A DNA stretch of 64,000 nucleotides from Ricinus communis (GCF_019578655.1 NC_063256.1:7502001-7566000), one strand, 5' to 3'. Shown: positions 1-13,453, numbered from the stretch's first letter. Notes: a model not told the origin generated them from the letters alone. A program made the numbers and translations.

Positions 1-575
1 CAATATAGACACGTCAAGCATATTTGTTTAACAAATTTAAGCATATATCAGTATAAAGAATTAACAAACTATATCTACATAACAAATATTTGAATATAAA
101 ATACATTTATTCTTGACGCTTAAAAATAATAATTCAGTGCATCGTATTAAGTTATATGTATTGATTAATCTCTGATGAGTTTTAATAATTAATATTTTGG
201 TAAAACGAAATCAACTAAATGCATCATGAAGATAAAAATAAGAATGAATGTAATGAGGATAAAAAAGAAAAAAGAAGTGTTATCCAACCACAACCAGATT
301 ATATATAAGTAAACAACGACAGCAAATCATGAAGATAAATTCAAGATTAATCAAAGAATGTACTGACTAATTAATTCTAGAAATTTAAACAGAAGAGTGC
401 AAGGCATCAAGTCACTTAGTTGATGTCCTCTATTTCGTTCATATCATATTACATGCTTTGCTGTCTTATCATCAAACTGTGTTAAAAAGAAATTATTACA
501 TCGATCTCATATACAGTAAGAGATGCAAAGGTTTGATACGAAGGGATAATTTTCCCCCATTTCTGTTAGTAGCAG
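1..575. other. AT-rich sequence without recognisable gene
   Basis: No open frame or family signature was seen here. It precedes the first recognisable exon on the + strand and probably includes intron sequence of that gene, because a pyrimidine-rich tract ending in GCAG leads directly into the exon at 576. Confidence 0.4.
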
Positions 576-1428
576 CGCAAAGTCCAAAGTTCAATTGATG
601 GAAGTGAAATTGCAGCTGCTTCTGCTGTTTTTCATGGAGCTGCTGCTAGCTGGACCTGGTGTCCAGTGTATCCTGAAGAGAAGCTCCCTGTTACATTTGA
701 AAAGGTTTTTCTTTCTGTCTTTTAACCTCATCTATACGCCTCTTTGTCATCACCCTTTTCCTTATTTGTGATATAAAGACTACCTAAAGCAGCCTCTAAT
801 ATTATTTATATATACTATATAGTTTCATAAAGCAAGAACACATGCAGGGATAAGACAAGCATAAAAACGACACTGACCTTAGGGCTTATGAATCCAATGA
901 AAATATGGTATTTTATAAAAGCAAAGCAAACAGTGTAATATCTGCTAGCTCCTGTTGCTTACGAGGACTTGTTTGGTTAGGAAAAGTTGTCGTCTGCCAT
1001 TGTTTTTACTGTAAATGCATTTTAACAGGGTTACAGACTAAGAATTTTGTTTCTTCAAGAGAAAGGTTCCAGGATAGATTGCTTTTGTTAGAATTAGAGG
1101 TTATAAATAAATGTTAACTAGAATAATCCTATTATTTCCACTTCATAAAATGCATCGAACAGTTTACTTTATGTTTTGATTACATTTCATATTTTCAGTA
1201 TTGCCTTTCTAAGCTTTTCTCTTTAAACTTGGTAAAAGAAATTTCTAATTTCTTTTATTGTATACTTGAATACTTTTCTTTCAATTATTACCAAGAAAAA
1301 TCAAGTCATATACGCTTGAATGTAACAAAAAAATGTATTCCATTTTGCAGAGTATGAAATTTCAAAGTAACTGGCTCAGGAATGTTGTCAGTGGACTGCT
1401 TCCTTCTTTTGCCCACCATGAAGGTTAA
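576..1428 (+). CDS. 3' exons of an unrecognised gene (partial)
   Basis: Four exon-like blocks, 576-704, 1037-1099, 1199-1231 and 1351-1428, all start and end in phase 0, have AG acceptors and (for the first three) GT donors, and join into one frame ending at a TAA. The first block encodes an Ala-rich stretch followed by WTWCPVYPEEKLPVTFEK. The second and third are Leu/Glu-rich and could be helical (ending LLLLELE). The last ends LPSFAHHEG. I do not recognise the family. The gene must begin upstream of the window, since no start-proximal exon is visible in the first 575 bases. Its end converges on the SANT gene with about 740 bases between the stops. The phase agreement of four short blocks argues for a real gene, but intervening small exons could have been missed. 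Confidence 0.45.
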
Positions 1429-2169
1429 GACAGATTGCAGTTGGTCAATTTCATTTTCTTCAGGAATATTACAAAGAGATAAGCACAGATAACATGAAAA
1501 CCACAAGTGAATCCATCCTCTTCGTTGCCTTTTCTTTATAGAAGTGCAGCAATTTAAAAGAGATACAGGGACATTTCAGAAAAGTACTTGTCATTCATTA
1601 TTTCCATTTTCCCCAATGTGGGTTGTCTTGGGAGCAAAGAACTAAACTTGTATTTCTATATGCCATGACAATACCTAATATGCAAGTAAAATCATTATTA
1701 GATTTAAGTTTCTAAGAATCAAAAAGGAGATGCTATCTCTTGTTACATTGGAATGATATGGATATTCACCTGTAATATCATGAGGATCAACCAACTGAAT
1801 CGCAATTTTCTAATTTCTCCATCAAGATTCGGGCATGCGATGGGAGACCTCGAGCAGAACCTTTCTTGCAAGGGAACTGCCATTTACACCAACTGTGCCA
1901 AAATGTTAAGCTTAAGTGACACTTCAACAGCATACTTTCAGAAAATCCTCTCTAAGCTTCATCTGACTAATGTGATTTTCAAATTTCTAGCAGCTGGATT
2001 TGCTGCTAGCATTTGCATTGGATGCATGACTGAAGAAGGCATTGCTGCTCTAGTATGATCAGGGAAGCATTTCAAATTTTTAGACCAGTGAAAAAACATG
2101 GAGAAATCAGGGTGTAGAGACAAAGTCAGGTTCAGGCAACTGTCAAGGACATTTCTCACTGTGTTAAAC
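1429..2169. other. Intergenic space between convergent genes
   Basis: Holds the presumed 3'UTRs of the upstream + strand gene and of the minus-strand SANT protein gene. A 101-codon open frame at 1753-2058 has no splice logic or recognisable similarity and I do not treat it as a gene. Confidence 0.4.
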
Positions 2170-5100
2170 CTAAGACTGACCAACCATGTCAGACTTATCA
2201 TGGAAACCATCCAATGACTCCCCAGCTTTGGACTGTGCAGCATCATCTGTAGCACCAGCCTTAGAAGTTGCTTTGGAACTAGTCTTTCTACGAACTCGTG
2301 GAGAAGGCCTAGATATTGAGTTCTTTTCTAGTACGTCTGCGCATTTTCTCTTCTTTGTTAGGGCCAAAAATCCCATTTCTAAAGCTTCCAGTGCCTTCGT
2401 GGTCAATGGACGACTCCTTGTACTCTGCCTCCGGCTGTTCATGATAGGCTGTTGCCCTGTATGAACCTCAGCATCGGGAAGCTTATATGGCTCGGGCTGG
2501 TGACCTAGTCCAGATAAAAAGGATGAATTATTTACACATACATACTCATTGTTTTGTTCCATGGCTGTCATACCATGTCCATCAACTGCCAAATCTGGTG
2601 ATACAGAAGGAATGTTCAAATCAATCAACTTAGGGGAGAGAGGTTTTCCTGAAGATGCATCTTGAAATAGGAAATGCTCATTAACCAACCCTTCATTACT
2701 CTCAGCTGGACTATCTTTACCCAAAGAACTAGCAGATGATAAACTATGTGGGTCCACCTGAACAATCATTTCCTCACACACATCAGGCAAATTCGACATG
2801 TAGTAATGGGACTCATCTCGAGTTAACTTCCTGTCTGCAGACATACTTTTAGTGTGGCAGCTTGAATCTCCAGGATTACAAGCAACGTTTCCCTGTTGCT
2901 TAGTTATGGGAACCAAATATTTGGAGCAACCAGACTCCGCCTTCCGGCTGAATTGATACTTCATAGTCTTCCTTACCTCCTTGTCAATGTTTACAGTTAC
3001 GCTTTGATTTTCATGACTTTCCTCAGCTAAAACTGAGGGGCCAGGGGTATTATGTATGTCAATATTTGGAGGACTATTCACACAAGCCAATGAGTCCACA
3101 CAAGCTCTCCTATTGATGACATTCTCTTGTGGATTTGAGGTGTTAGTTTCTACTACATTTTCTTGTGAATCTTCAGATGTATCTTCATCAGTTTCACTAG
3201 AAAGACTGGAGAAACTAGATAAACTAGCATTTTCAACAGGTAAACTTCTAAGCTCCCTCACCTTTGTTCGTTCTGCTCCGTGAGCCAAACTGGTATCCAC
3301 AACTGTAAATTTTGTTACATTCTGATTATATTGTGAATTACGTGGCTGGAGATAACAATAGTGTTGCTTTTTTGAGAGACCATCCTGGTCCTGATTTCCA
3401 GGTGGATCCAGTGCACCTTCTTCCTTATGTTGGCTGCTTTGGGTGGCTTCAATATCAAGCTCAAGTAGTCCAGGTTCTGATGCAACTTTACTCAAGACAT
3501 CAGTAACAGAATCAAAGTAGTGGTTGCCTTTGACAAGTCTTCTCCTTGAGAACTTTTTGATACCAGGAATGAGAAATACCAAAGAATTCTTAGAACCACA
3601 AATGCCATTGTCCTTGGGCTTTTCAGAGTGCCATCCTCTTGCTAAAAGTCGGGGCCAAACAGCTTCCCAGAAGAGATCACCAGATCGGGCTTTACTTAAT
3701 CTAAAATCCCCTGTCAGAAACTTGATGATGCCTGAAGATGTAAGAGAGGACCAGGCTTTTCCAACTGGTATTTCAGGACGAACAGAAATTGTTTGATTAG
3801 GCTTTATTGGCTCCACGGCAGTACCAGTGAGGTCATCTTTCCCTTTTCCAATGGCCACAACTTGGATGAGTGTACTGATGCCAACTATTCTTTTCAGAGT
3901 GAAAACATATTCTTCAAATGAAATTCTCCCCTCTGCGAATGACCTCGACACCTGCAGTACAACTGCCATTAGAATGAAGCAAGACTAGCTGTCGGAATAT
4001 AAACACACAGCTAATATACCAAGGTTCTTCATAAACTCTATAATAGACTGGGATCAACTGGACAATCATTTTATACAAGCAAGATGAATTCCCAACTGAT
4101 GCTCACTGGAAGATTATATTAAGATGATAAATGTAATGACTGGCTGTGTAAAGATGCCTCTGTGGTGGAAAATTTGCAGATATTTATATATTGAACTACT
4201 AAGTTCAACAGCCATGAACCATATCATAAAAATGAAAAATTACACCCCAACTCAAAATCTGAGAAAAGGAAGAACTGTCCTGAGAAATGAAAGAATGAAG
4301 TTGCTTTTCTAGAACAAATATCTATCAGTCCAGAGATCAGAATTAAACATCTACAACGCTATTCAAGAGTTGATATTATTTTCAAAGCTATGGCAATTGA
4401 TCTCATCATCATAACTAGAAATCCCAAAAAGAAAGACCCCACTTTTCAGTTCCAGTTCTTCACACTTCACATTCTATAATAAATTAATGCTTCTACAGAA
4501 TATTCTCATATGCATCCAACAGTATAGGTAAGCGGTAAGAATGTGCATGCATTCCAAAATTTGATCAGGAAGAACTTACATCATAGGATGACAATTAAAA
4601 TCACCGGAAATTCTACATAGTGTAAAATAATATTATATCCTTTCAAAAAATATATATTTATAGTTTATCAATCTCGTTGTCTTAAACTTCCAATCATTAT
4701 GAAAAATAAGGGCAACCCTAGACACATAGTGAAGAGATCATGAGTGTACTGCAAAGAGAAGTTGAATAGGAGAATTGATAGTGAAGTTGAATAGAATAAG
4801 TGAAATTACTCTAAAAGCACCTTGTCAAACAGCATTGATAGACTACTGGTTGCACAAAGCTGAATTTACAAGAGCATATATACACCATATGGAAGCACTA
4901 TTACAGGCGCATGCTAGTGAGGCTGAGGAAGATGAATAAGGGAGAAACCATTTTGACCTACAATTCATCCTAAAAAATGTAAGGGGCCCAGTTACCTGGG
5001 TGTTCAGTTGTACTCGTGATAGAGCTAACCAAAGAGATATTAACATGCACACCCTGAAAGCTATAAAATTAGTTTTAAACCCACCTTACACTCTGTGGCT

Positions 5101-7005
5101 CAACATCCATAGTATGGTGCATCTTGCAAACCGATATGCCATTTCCTTATTCTAAAGATTCCCCCCTGTAGAATATGTAAAATTCTATGGAGAGCCACAT
5201 TGATTCAAGATGCAGCAAACTAGTACCACCATTTGGCAGTCTTGACCTTGAATTTTCTTGCACCTTCCTCAATGCAACTGTATCTTCATTATAAGAGAGA
5301 TTTGATAGACATTTAACTAGTTTAATGGTAGGAGAAAGACTGATAAGAAAAGGTCGGTAAAGACTGATAAGAAAAAGTCGGTACATATAATAGAAACAGG
5401 AAGGAGAAGTTCAGGATATGTAATAAACAAAGGTTTATTCAAAACTGACTCTATAAGCTCGATAACGAGATTAAAAAGAGAAATAATGGACGCAAGAATA
5501 AGCAGACAAAAGGAAGGAGGTGGAAGGAAGAAAGACCCAAAAATTAGAAAGAGCCAATCACCAAGTAACATGTACAATTAAAAGGACCTTGATGGTACTT
5601 GAAAGGAAAAGCTTCAGATGCTAGACAAGCATGCATCATAGGAGACAAACCAGGAAGAATGTTTTGCATAAGAATGATTACCAAATAGGTATAAACGGCC
5701 CATGCCAAACATTAAATGGGAAGATTGATAGAGAGCACATACAACCACAAAAATTGACTTCTCCTACTCAAGTATAAACTTGTCAAGAACTCGGACAAGA
5801 TTAAAGAAGACTCATAGTAAGGATTATGCACATATACATGGAGTGTATAGCAGTTATGAAAGTAAGAAAAAGCCCTTACAATTGATAGCGCAGTTATACG
5901 ATATAATCTTCAAGTACTAAACCTGCTACCATTTCACTACTGATGCTATAACTACATTAAGTACAAACACGTTCTTAAATTATGAATAAAATACTTATGT
6001 TTTTTGCGCTCGTAGTAATTGAACATTAAGAAATATTTGTAAGAAAAAGTTCAATGCCAATGCACTATGTAAACAAGTATATTTAGTTACGGGCAGAATA
6101 AAAGCAAGCAGATAAAATCCCATATAATGCTTTCTGAAAACAAAGGATTACAGGTATAGAGATTATAGGTATGTGCTTATAATGCAACATCGAGAAAATA
6201 CCTCAAGCAACTGACTCTGGCATTCCTGTGAAACATGACAACATAATCGTGACAATAGTTCTTGTTGCCTCCATCCTGTAAATATCTTCTGTCCATGGAT
6301 ACTTCGCCTACTTCTTTGTTTCCGGCACTCTGACCATCTACGATATTCATCAGACCTGTAAAACTTTCCATAGTAGAAAGACAAAATATCCTCCATCTTT
6401 TTACTCTCAACAAACTTTTTCACAGTGACAAGATTCTTCCCAAAGATGTATAGACCAAGAAGAAAACTATCCCGCTCAATGTCTGTCCATGATTCATCCA
6501 ATGAATCAGGAAGAGGACACAAACCTGTTTCGAGCAGACCCATTTTACTTTCAGATTCCTGTGGCAAGACAAAATCAACTTCCATCTTATCACTTCCAAC
6601 TTCTAGTTTAGTGCTTGAATCAACTCCTATATCCTTGCCATTACCTGATAGAGTATCCCTAGGTTCAACTTTAAGATCTGGGTGTTCATTGTTAGAAGTA
6701 TTTTGACTCTTTTCGCTATTCTCAAGTTCAACAATCCCGCTAATGTTCTCAACTCCAGTATTTGACCATGTAATTGGAATGGGCAGTCCAAGTAGATAAA
6801 ATTCATCAATATTAGCCATCAAATCTATGTTTCTTGGTAAATTTATGAGCTGTAGACGATCCTGATCTGAAATTAGAGGAGGAATTTCTGGCTGATATTG
6901 ATCTCCAACACGAGGAAGCACCTCTGGATCTCCAAAAGAATCTCCCATTTCAGATGAACAAGGAGAAAGTGACTGCTGAACACTTTCATCTTGAGTTTCT
7001 TCCAT
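2170..7005 (-). CDS. ELM2/SANT domain chromatin-type protein (861 aa)
   Basis: Two coding exons, 6202-7005 and 2170-3951, join in phase 0 across a 2,250-base intron (donor GAG|GTATTT, acceptor CTGCAG|GTG). Near the N-terminus, residues 33-44 read VGDQYQPEIPPL, which resembles the start of an ELM2 motif. A SANT domain lies at about 173-224 (WTDIERDSFLLGLYIFGKNL, then aromatic SFYYGKFY). Exon 2 holds a conserved globular part (to about residue 410), then a long Ser/Thr/Asp-rich tail and a basic C-terminus with RRK and KKRK clusters suitable for nuclear import. It resembles the plant proteins annotated as arginine-glutamic acid dipeptide repeat protein-like (for example At2g47820), from memory. 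SANT/ELM2 pairs in other proteins recruit histone deacetylases; that role is inferred here. The ATG at 7005 is chosen because sequence upstream looks like a splice acceptor (GTGCAG) in the 5'UTR. Confidence 0.85.
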
Positions 7006-8322
7006 GTTGCTATACAGACAAATAGAATCAATCTGCACATAAAGCAGCAGAAATAACTCAGAAGATCAGAATGTGCAAGAATTTTATCGTGCGAGTATGA
7101 TCATGTTCAACAGTCCTTGAGAATTTGCAGCTGCTTAATCAGACAATACATTTAATCAAACTGCCAATAAGTTACATGCTCAAGACCAAAGTACACTTTA
7201 AAACTTCCTTATGAAAGACAAAAGATTAGATAGATCATTGTGCAAAGAGCTAATTACAATGGAATACTGTAGAACGAGAATTGGTGCTCCCTAAGTAAAA
7301 TGGAACTTAAAATTCCAATTTGCATGGATTATTTGAGTGTTTTTGGAGAAGAATAAGGCTATGCAACCACAGTGATATAATGCAGGTAGCATAAATCAAA
7401 GTATTGAAACACAACTTCAAAAGCACAACTGAATTAAATGAAAGATAAAAAGAAAGTTAATAATTTTTTTTTCTGTTTACAAATGACATAAAATTTTATC
7501 TAACTCCATATATATGGAATGTATAAATTACGTATCGGAGGAAAAAGGATAAGTTGATACTGAGATTTGAATTTGCAAAAGAAAAGAACATTTGCAATCT
7601 ACTCTGCAAGGAACAGAATCCCTTAACCAGCATAAAGATATATTGAACACAGGAAAGGAAAAGAAAATAAACATAATTGAACCAATTCGACTCAGCATGC
7701 CTACTAAATGCCAATGGGATTCATCCCCTTATGTCTCATTGTGATCTGGAATGAACTTTTCTGAATTTTAAGATTAATAAAAATAATTATCCATGTTAAA
7801 CAGATAAAATGGCAAAAGTAAATATCAGAAGTGATGCAGATAATTTTCACATAAAACATTTCAATCATAAAGCAGTATTCTTTCAATACAATCCCAATAA
7901 AACAAAATACCATATACAAGTTCATTCACGGATTCAACAACTAACGACAAAAGTAATAGTTACGCCAAATCAAACAAACCCAATACAACGATTTTCAAAA
8001 CCCAAAACGTAGCATTATCTTATACATACGACCAGCATTCAGGAGAAACAAATAAAGAATAAGACTGCCGTGAAAATTTATATATAGCCCCATTACTCTA
8101 ATGATAAAAGGCTAAAAAAAAAAAGTAACTGTTTAACCAGTAAAATAAAAATGTACATTAAACCATATATATATACATACAAAAGAAAGAAAGCAAGACG
8201 TGATAAAAGAAAGATTGAAGTAAACATATATATGTATAGATGTAGCTGACCTCCATAGAAGAACAACTTGAACGTTAAAACCCACGTGGAAGAGAAAACC
8301 TGCACAAATGGGTAGTTCTTGG

Positions 8323-8371
<49 letters not shown>

Positions 8372-8537
8372 TCTATTAACCTCGATTCTCAACTTAATTA
8401 TTCTTCTTCCAAAAAAAAACACAAACATACACGCAGACATAAAACCAAAACGTGTTTTTATGTTCAAAATGAAAGATTATGACAGAAAGATAGTTAAGAA
8501 ATAAGATACCTTTTACTTACCTTGAAGCTTCTTTCAT
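6873..8537 (-). other. Overlapping upstream ORF in the SANT gene leader (58 codons)
   Basis: In the spliced leader an ATG at 8537 opens a frame that crosses the 5'UTR junction (8521/7032), passes the main ATG at 7005 out of frame and ends at a TAA at 6873-6875. Such overlapping uORFs normally reduce initiation at the main start. This depends on the inferred 5'UTR splice. Confidence 0.4.
8324..8368. repeat. (TA)n microsatellite
   Basis: About 22 uninterrupted TA units inside the 5'UTR intron of the SANT gene. It produces spurious Tyr-Ile open frames on both strands. Confidence 0.95.
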
Positions 8538-8683
8538 GGATATGAAGGTTGAATTCTCGAAGACTTTAGCAAGCCAAACCAAGCCAAGAGAGGAATATAG
8601 GGAGCGAGCGAGCGAGAGAGAAAGAGAGCAAAAAGAAAAAAAAAAGAATAAGAGAAATAAAATTCTTTTGCTATTTTCTCAAA

Positions 8684-8703
8684 GAGAGAGAGAGAGAGAG
8701 AAA
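8684..8703. repeat. (GA)n tract in SANT gene promoter/leader
   Basis: A short run of GA dinucleotides, with a second GAGC/GAGA-rich tract about 70 bases away (8610-8632), lies where transcription of the minus-strand gene should begin. Confidence 0.8.
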
Positions 8704-11218
8704 GATTAACGCTTGTTGTTCGGTTTGATTTATGAGAGAGACCACGCGTTCGTATGGTGGGTTCTATTAAAACTAATCCAAATTACTAAGCTGTCCACGC
8801 TTCTCTTCATTTGCTCATTCATTATCCTTCCTCTTTTCGGAATTTTGTACCCTCTTTTGGTTAGTTTAAAGTGCATATACGTAGAATATTTATTCTTTTA
8901 TTTTACCTTCTTTTTTTACTGGGATGATTGCTATTTATATCGTATTATTTTCTTATAGTAAATATTTTTTATATTTAACTGCAACTGACTTTAGATGCAG
9001 AAAATTAGTAGTTAGTTTTGTAAAATTATAAAAAAATTTAATAATAAAAGCGTCATAAAGATAATTTGTGTATTGGAATAAAAATCAGGGAGTAAAGAGT
9101 ATTTACTCCCTTAATGAAATTCAAGGGATTAGATTGATAATTTTAAAAAATTAAGAAGATTAAATTAATAATTATAAAAATATAAGTGTAATACTAAAAT
9201 TTTGAACCCAATACTAACTCTATCATTGTTGTGTATAAACATACTGAAAATTTAGTATAAGATCAGGCTTGATCGAGTTTGAATTTCAAATTTATATTTG
9301 AATCTGATACTGTCCGGCTATACAAATCTCAAATTCTAATCACACCCGGTTCGACATAAAAAATATAAAAAGATTTTATTTTATAAGGTTGGATTTGCAG
9401 ATGAATCTCAAAAAAAATAATATTTTCAAGCTCGTCTAAAAAATAATTAGATTTTTTTAAGTTCAGGCTCGGATGGATTTAAAATAACATAATTCTAAAG
9501 AATTTTAGGCGGGGTGATCAGGTACTCAAACGCATCAACAGGTCTTGTGTACATTGATTATTGAGTTTCTTTAACAAGATGAATTTTTTCTTTAGTCGCA
9601 TAAGATTTTCCCTTTTTTAGGAAGGAACGTTCCCCTTTTGTGAATTACTTACCAAATTAATGAGAAAACTGAGTGTATATTATTATGGTATATGGTTCAT
9701 ATGATTGATGTTTCACTTTTTTTTCCCTACTTTTCCAGCAAGACATCTTAGCGAGGAGGAATGCTATTTAGAAGGCGTTAAGTTGGACTCCATTTGATGA
9801 GATTGAGACTGACTTTGTATTTGTATTTGTAAAAGACTTGTATTATAATTACAATAAAATTATTTTATCCCAACTTAAAATTAAATATCAAAATCGAATT
9901 TCCTTTCACTTGTTTACAATAAAAATAAGAGATTAAATAATTGTACAATTTAATTCAAAAGACTCTACTCTATCTCTCCCTGTGTTGTATAGGGTTCAAA
10001 CCCACTAATTTTATTATGTATTAAAATTTAATTTACCACCAATTAACTGATTTGATATATAATTAATACATCATGCAAACAACACATCTCATTAGTGCAT
10101 TATTACAAAAAATTAACAAATTCTTAACTAAAACCCTCTTACATTCACCATTAGATGTAAAATCAACGTTCCAAATTAAGAAGTAGCATATGATTATGAA
10201 ATAAATAAATAAAGGGCCATCTCATGGTAAGAGTGTAGGTGAAAATGAAAGCTCTTATGGATGCGGTTTAGCAAGTCGCTTCACGCATTTATTTATTCAT
10301 TTTGCTATTTAATTAATTTAATCAGAAAACAGACAGAAATAAATTAAGATAAAAAGATAAAGAAGGAAACAGATAATAAACATTAAAGAAGGGCGCAAGT
10401 TTGATTTTAAAACATGACTAAACCAAACTTCTCCAGTTCTGGTCATAACATTTAACTTATTCTTTTTTGGACAAATAAGGATATCTGAATGGCAATTGAT
10501 AATTAACCCGTTTATTTAAAAATATTTGAATTTAGACCTGATTAAAAATTATATATATGAGCTCATTCTAAATTCATTTTAAAAATTTATTTTTATTATT
10601 CAAATTACGTTTGTAATAAATTTGAATAGAAATAGATATATATATTATTCGAAATTAATTAAAATCCATTTGAATTAAATAATTTTAAATGTATTAACAA
10701 ATATTTAAATATATAGTGGATGAATACTTTATTCGTTTATATAAATATTCGAGTAATTAAATAGGTACTTATTTATAATAATTAAATTTTAAAATATATT
10801 AATAAAATTTAATATAAACAAAAATATATAATATAGACGAATCCATCTAAATATTCACATTTAGTATTCAATATATATTAATAAAATTCAAGTACTAATT
10901 TAGTACAAAATTTAAATAATGTTATAAATAATAATAATAATAATAATAATAATATATAATATAATAAATTTTAACATAATTGAGTTCAGATAACACGGAC
11001 ATCTACGGACTCAAATCTAAACCCAACGAATAATAAAATCAAATTCAAAGTATATTTATTATTATCTGAATCCACCATATTATGGTTCAATAGAATCAAG
11101 TATTTAGAAATATCCATCCAACCACCGTTCCTATGGTAGCTACATATATATTTGGGCTTCTAAAATTTGTTTTTGTTGAATTAAGTTTCTCAAGTTTGTT
11201 TAGATTGCTCTAAAGCAG
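8704..11218. other. Gene-poor AT-rich DNA
   Basis: No convincing coding sequence. Contains low-complexity A/T tracts, an ATAATA microsatellite (about 10927-10952) and diffuse repeat-like stretches around 9.2-9.55 and 10.48-11.1 kb that I could not assign to a transposon family. Confidence 0.5.
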
Positions 11219-11442
11219 GAGGATGTTTTCCTTCACCAAATTGATCCATTATGTGATGTGATTTCGACTGATGATGCTGGTTGTTGTGATGATAGTATAT
11301 CTTTTTTTGTTCTAATTGGAGGGTGCTGGTCACTTCTCTCTCTTTTGCAAGACAATAAACCTGCCACTTATCTTTTTGCTTTGTTACTTGATCAACAAAA
11401 GACTAGTTCCTTTTATACTCTTTTGATGGATGCTCAACCTAG
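11219..11442 (+). CDS. Isolated exon-like fragment, unidentified
   Basis: A 224-base open block bounded by an acceptor (CTAAAGCAG) and a strong donor (CCTAG|GTAAGG) encodes about 74 residues with hydrophobic and Asp-rich stretches, including LLQDNKPATYLFALLLDQQK. Base composition is far less AT-rich than its surroundings, which supports past or present coding. The exon ends in phase 2. No flanking exon was found nearby; the Mutator-like element begins only about 50 bases downstream. It may be a gene relic, a transposon-captured exon, or an exon of a gene with very long introns. Family not recognised. Confidence 0.35.
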
Positions 11443-11493
11443 GTAAGGTTCCTTCTTTTGACGTTGATCCATGAGCTCTATGAATAATTACAA

Positions 11494-12271
11494 ACGATAA
11501 TTATTATTTGCTTCCTGTATTTTTTAATATCCTACTAGTTATCTCCTGATATTTAAAATATATATTTTTTTTTATTTTTTTATTTTACAATTTTATACTA
11601 AAAACCTATTTCGTTAAAATTTCTGTTAGAAAATCATTAATTAGATTTTATTTTATACTATTTGTTTCATGATCTTTTGTATAGTATATAAAATGCTCCT
11701 TATATTTTATTTATTGCACTAAAATCTCCTTGAGTTTTGAAAGTCAATATAAATAAGGATCTACATTAATAAAAGAAACATAATTTGATCTTCAAATGTT
11801 TTATCAAAATTACAATTTTACTGTAATAGGATTAATACTAATAATACTATCTATTTTATTTTAGCAATATAAAACTAAATTATATGAATTTTTTATATTT
11901 TGATCAATATAAGTACTTTTAAAATATTTAAATTTTACTAGAATTTGATTAATGATAAATACTAGAGTAATTAAAGAACATTAATTAATTACTTTTTTAC
12001 AAACACTAAAATTGATTTTTTGTATAAAAATTAGACAATAGGGTTTTAGTATAATAAATAAATTATAAGGGGCAATTTGTATATTACATCAAAGATCAAG
12101 AGGTAAATAGTACAAAACCAAATCTAATTAACTGTTATTTAACGAAAATTCTGATGGAAAAGATTTTTAGTATTAAATTATAAAATAAAAAAATAAAAAA
12201 ATATATTTTTTAAATATCAAGGGATAAGGAATATACTATAGACAAATAATGGAGTAAGAAGTAACTACCCC
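11494..12271. mobile_element. Mutator-like foldback element (non-autonomous)
   Basis: A 778-base element with terminal inverted repeats of about 240 bases each. The left arm (from 11494) matches the reverse complement of the right arm (to 12271) over long stretches, for example the TAATTAGATT block followed by a TACTATTT block. It is flanked by near-identical 9-mers, TAATTACAA (11485-11493) and TAATTATAA (12272-12280). Long inverted repeats plus 9-bp duplications are the Mutator-superfamily signature. No transposase is encoded. Confidence 0.65.
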
Positions 12272-12280
12272 TAATTATAA

Positions 12281-13444
12281 TCGTGGTGGGTCTTTTGATC
12301 CGAAAATTACCATCAAAGATTATCTCATAAGTATAAAATGAAATCTCAAGAAATTCTAAGGAAGTTTTGGCATATAATAAGGTAATTCTAGGGCTGAAGA
12401 CATTTTAGAAGATAAAGTGGGATCATAACATACTTGTTACGAGGAACAAGGAGGCCAGACAACAATACTAGGTCAAGTTTATAATTTCATTCAAATCTCC
12501 GAAACAATTAAAAGTGGCAGTCTCAATTTTACTATTTTTCAATTATATTCGGACGTTATGCACACATTTTTAGTACTGCAATAAATATTATAGGTAAAAT
12601 AAAAAACAAAAGAAAAGCTTTCCTTTGTCAATCCAAGTAATTGATTGTTGACAATAGGAGTTATAATCAATTTATAAAATTAACCATGAAATCGAAAAGA
12701 TACCTTGACGCCGTAATTTGTAAGTAAGACAAAAAGAAATGAACTAATAGGGTACTACTCCTCCTAAAAATTATCATGATTTTAGCGAGCAATTAGTGGC
12801 TTTTGGTGGCGGCCAAAGGGCAGATGACGATGCAATAAATGTAAGTTATTCTGATGGACCCTTATCTCTCTAATGGATTCCATTATATTCATTGCTGTTT
12901 CACGAGCTATAACTTTGTTAGCTCTTTATTTGGTTTAACTACCTTTTTCTGAAATTAATAGGATCGATAATTTTTTTATCTTTTTAATTGAAAATGTTTT
13001 TAGTATATATTAATTATTTATTTATTTTTATTATCTTTTTTGAAATTAATAGAATCGATAATTTTTTATTAATTAAAAATATAATTAGTATATATTAGTT
13101 ATTAGTGTTAAAAAAAAGTGAGGTCTTTAGGTGGATTAACTTGAATTTCTCCATGCTATTTTTAAATTTTAAATTTTATTAAAAATTAACTCCACAAAAA
13201 ACAGAAAAAGTCTCAAATTCAAAATCTCCATCTCTAAAGTTATGCTTGTGATTTGATACATTTTAGCATGCGTGTATTGTTTCTTTCGTGACAAATAAAT
13301 ATGTTACGGTTTAAATTCTATTGATAAAAAGAAAAAAAAAAGTAACTTACTTTGCTAGAAAAGCTAATAACACAATAGTCTAAAGTAAAAATATTACACC
13401 TTTAGCTTAAAATTATGAGTAATTTTCTTATTTGTGAATAATTA
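12281..13444. other. AT-rich intergenic DNA with a short direct duplication
   Basis: No gene seen. At about 12951-13103 two diverged copies of a roughly 76-base unit (TGAAATTAATAG...ATCGATAATTTTTT...TATATTA) lie in direct tandem. Confidence 0.5.
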
Positions 13445-13453
13445 TTAAGAGAA

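Larger units (their letters stand above)
7006..8703 (-). promoter_or_regulatory. 5' leader of the SANT gene with a 1.5-kb intron
   Basis: A consensus donor (TTCAAG|GTAAGT, exon end at 8521) and an acceptor (TTTATGTGCAG, exon resumes at 7032) define a probable 5'UTR intron of about 1,488 bases. The first exon runs from 8521 to roughly 8650-8700, where GA-rich repeats lie. The intron contains a long (TA)n tract. No clear TATA box was found; GA-rich leaders of this kind are common in TATA-less plant promoters. Confidence 0.55.

Noticed and set aside
905..1117. 70-codon + strand ORF taken as a stand-alone gene
   Set aside because: Only its 1037-1099 part has exon borders and protein-like sequence; the rest reads through introns.
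1753..2058. 101-codon + strand open frame, with an overlapping minus frame
   Set aside because: Lies in the convergent 3'UTR space, no family features or splice context; the minus frame partly shadows the end of the SANT gene.
8093..8504. Open frames of repeated Tyr-Ile on both strands
   Set aside because: They are translations of the (TA)n microsatellite inside an intron.
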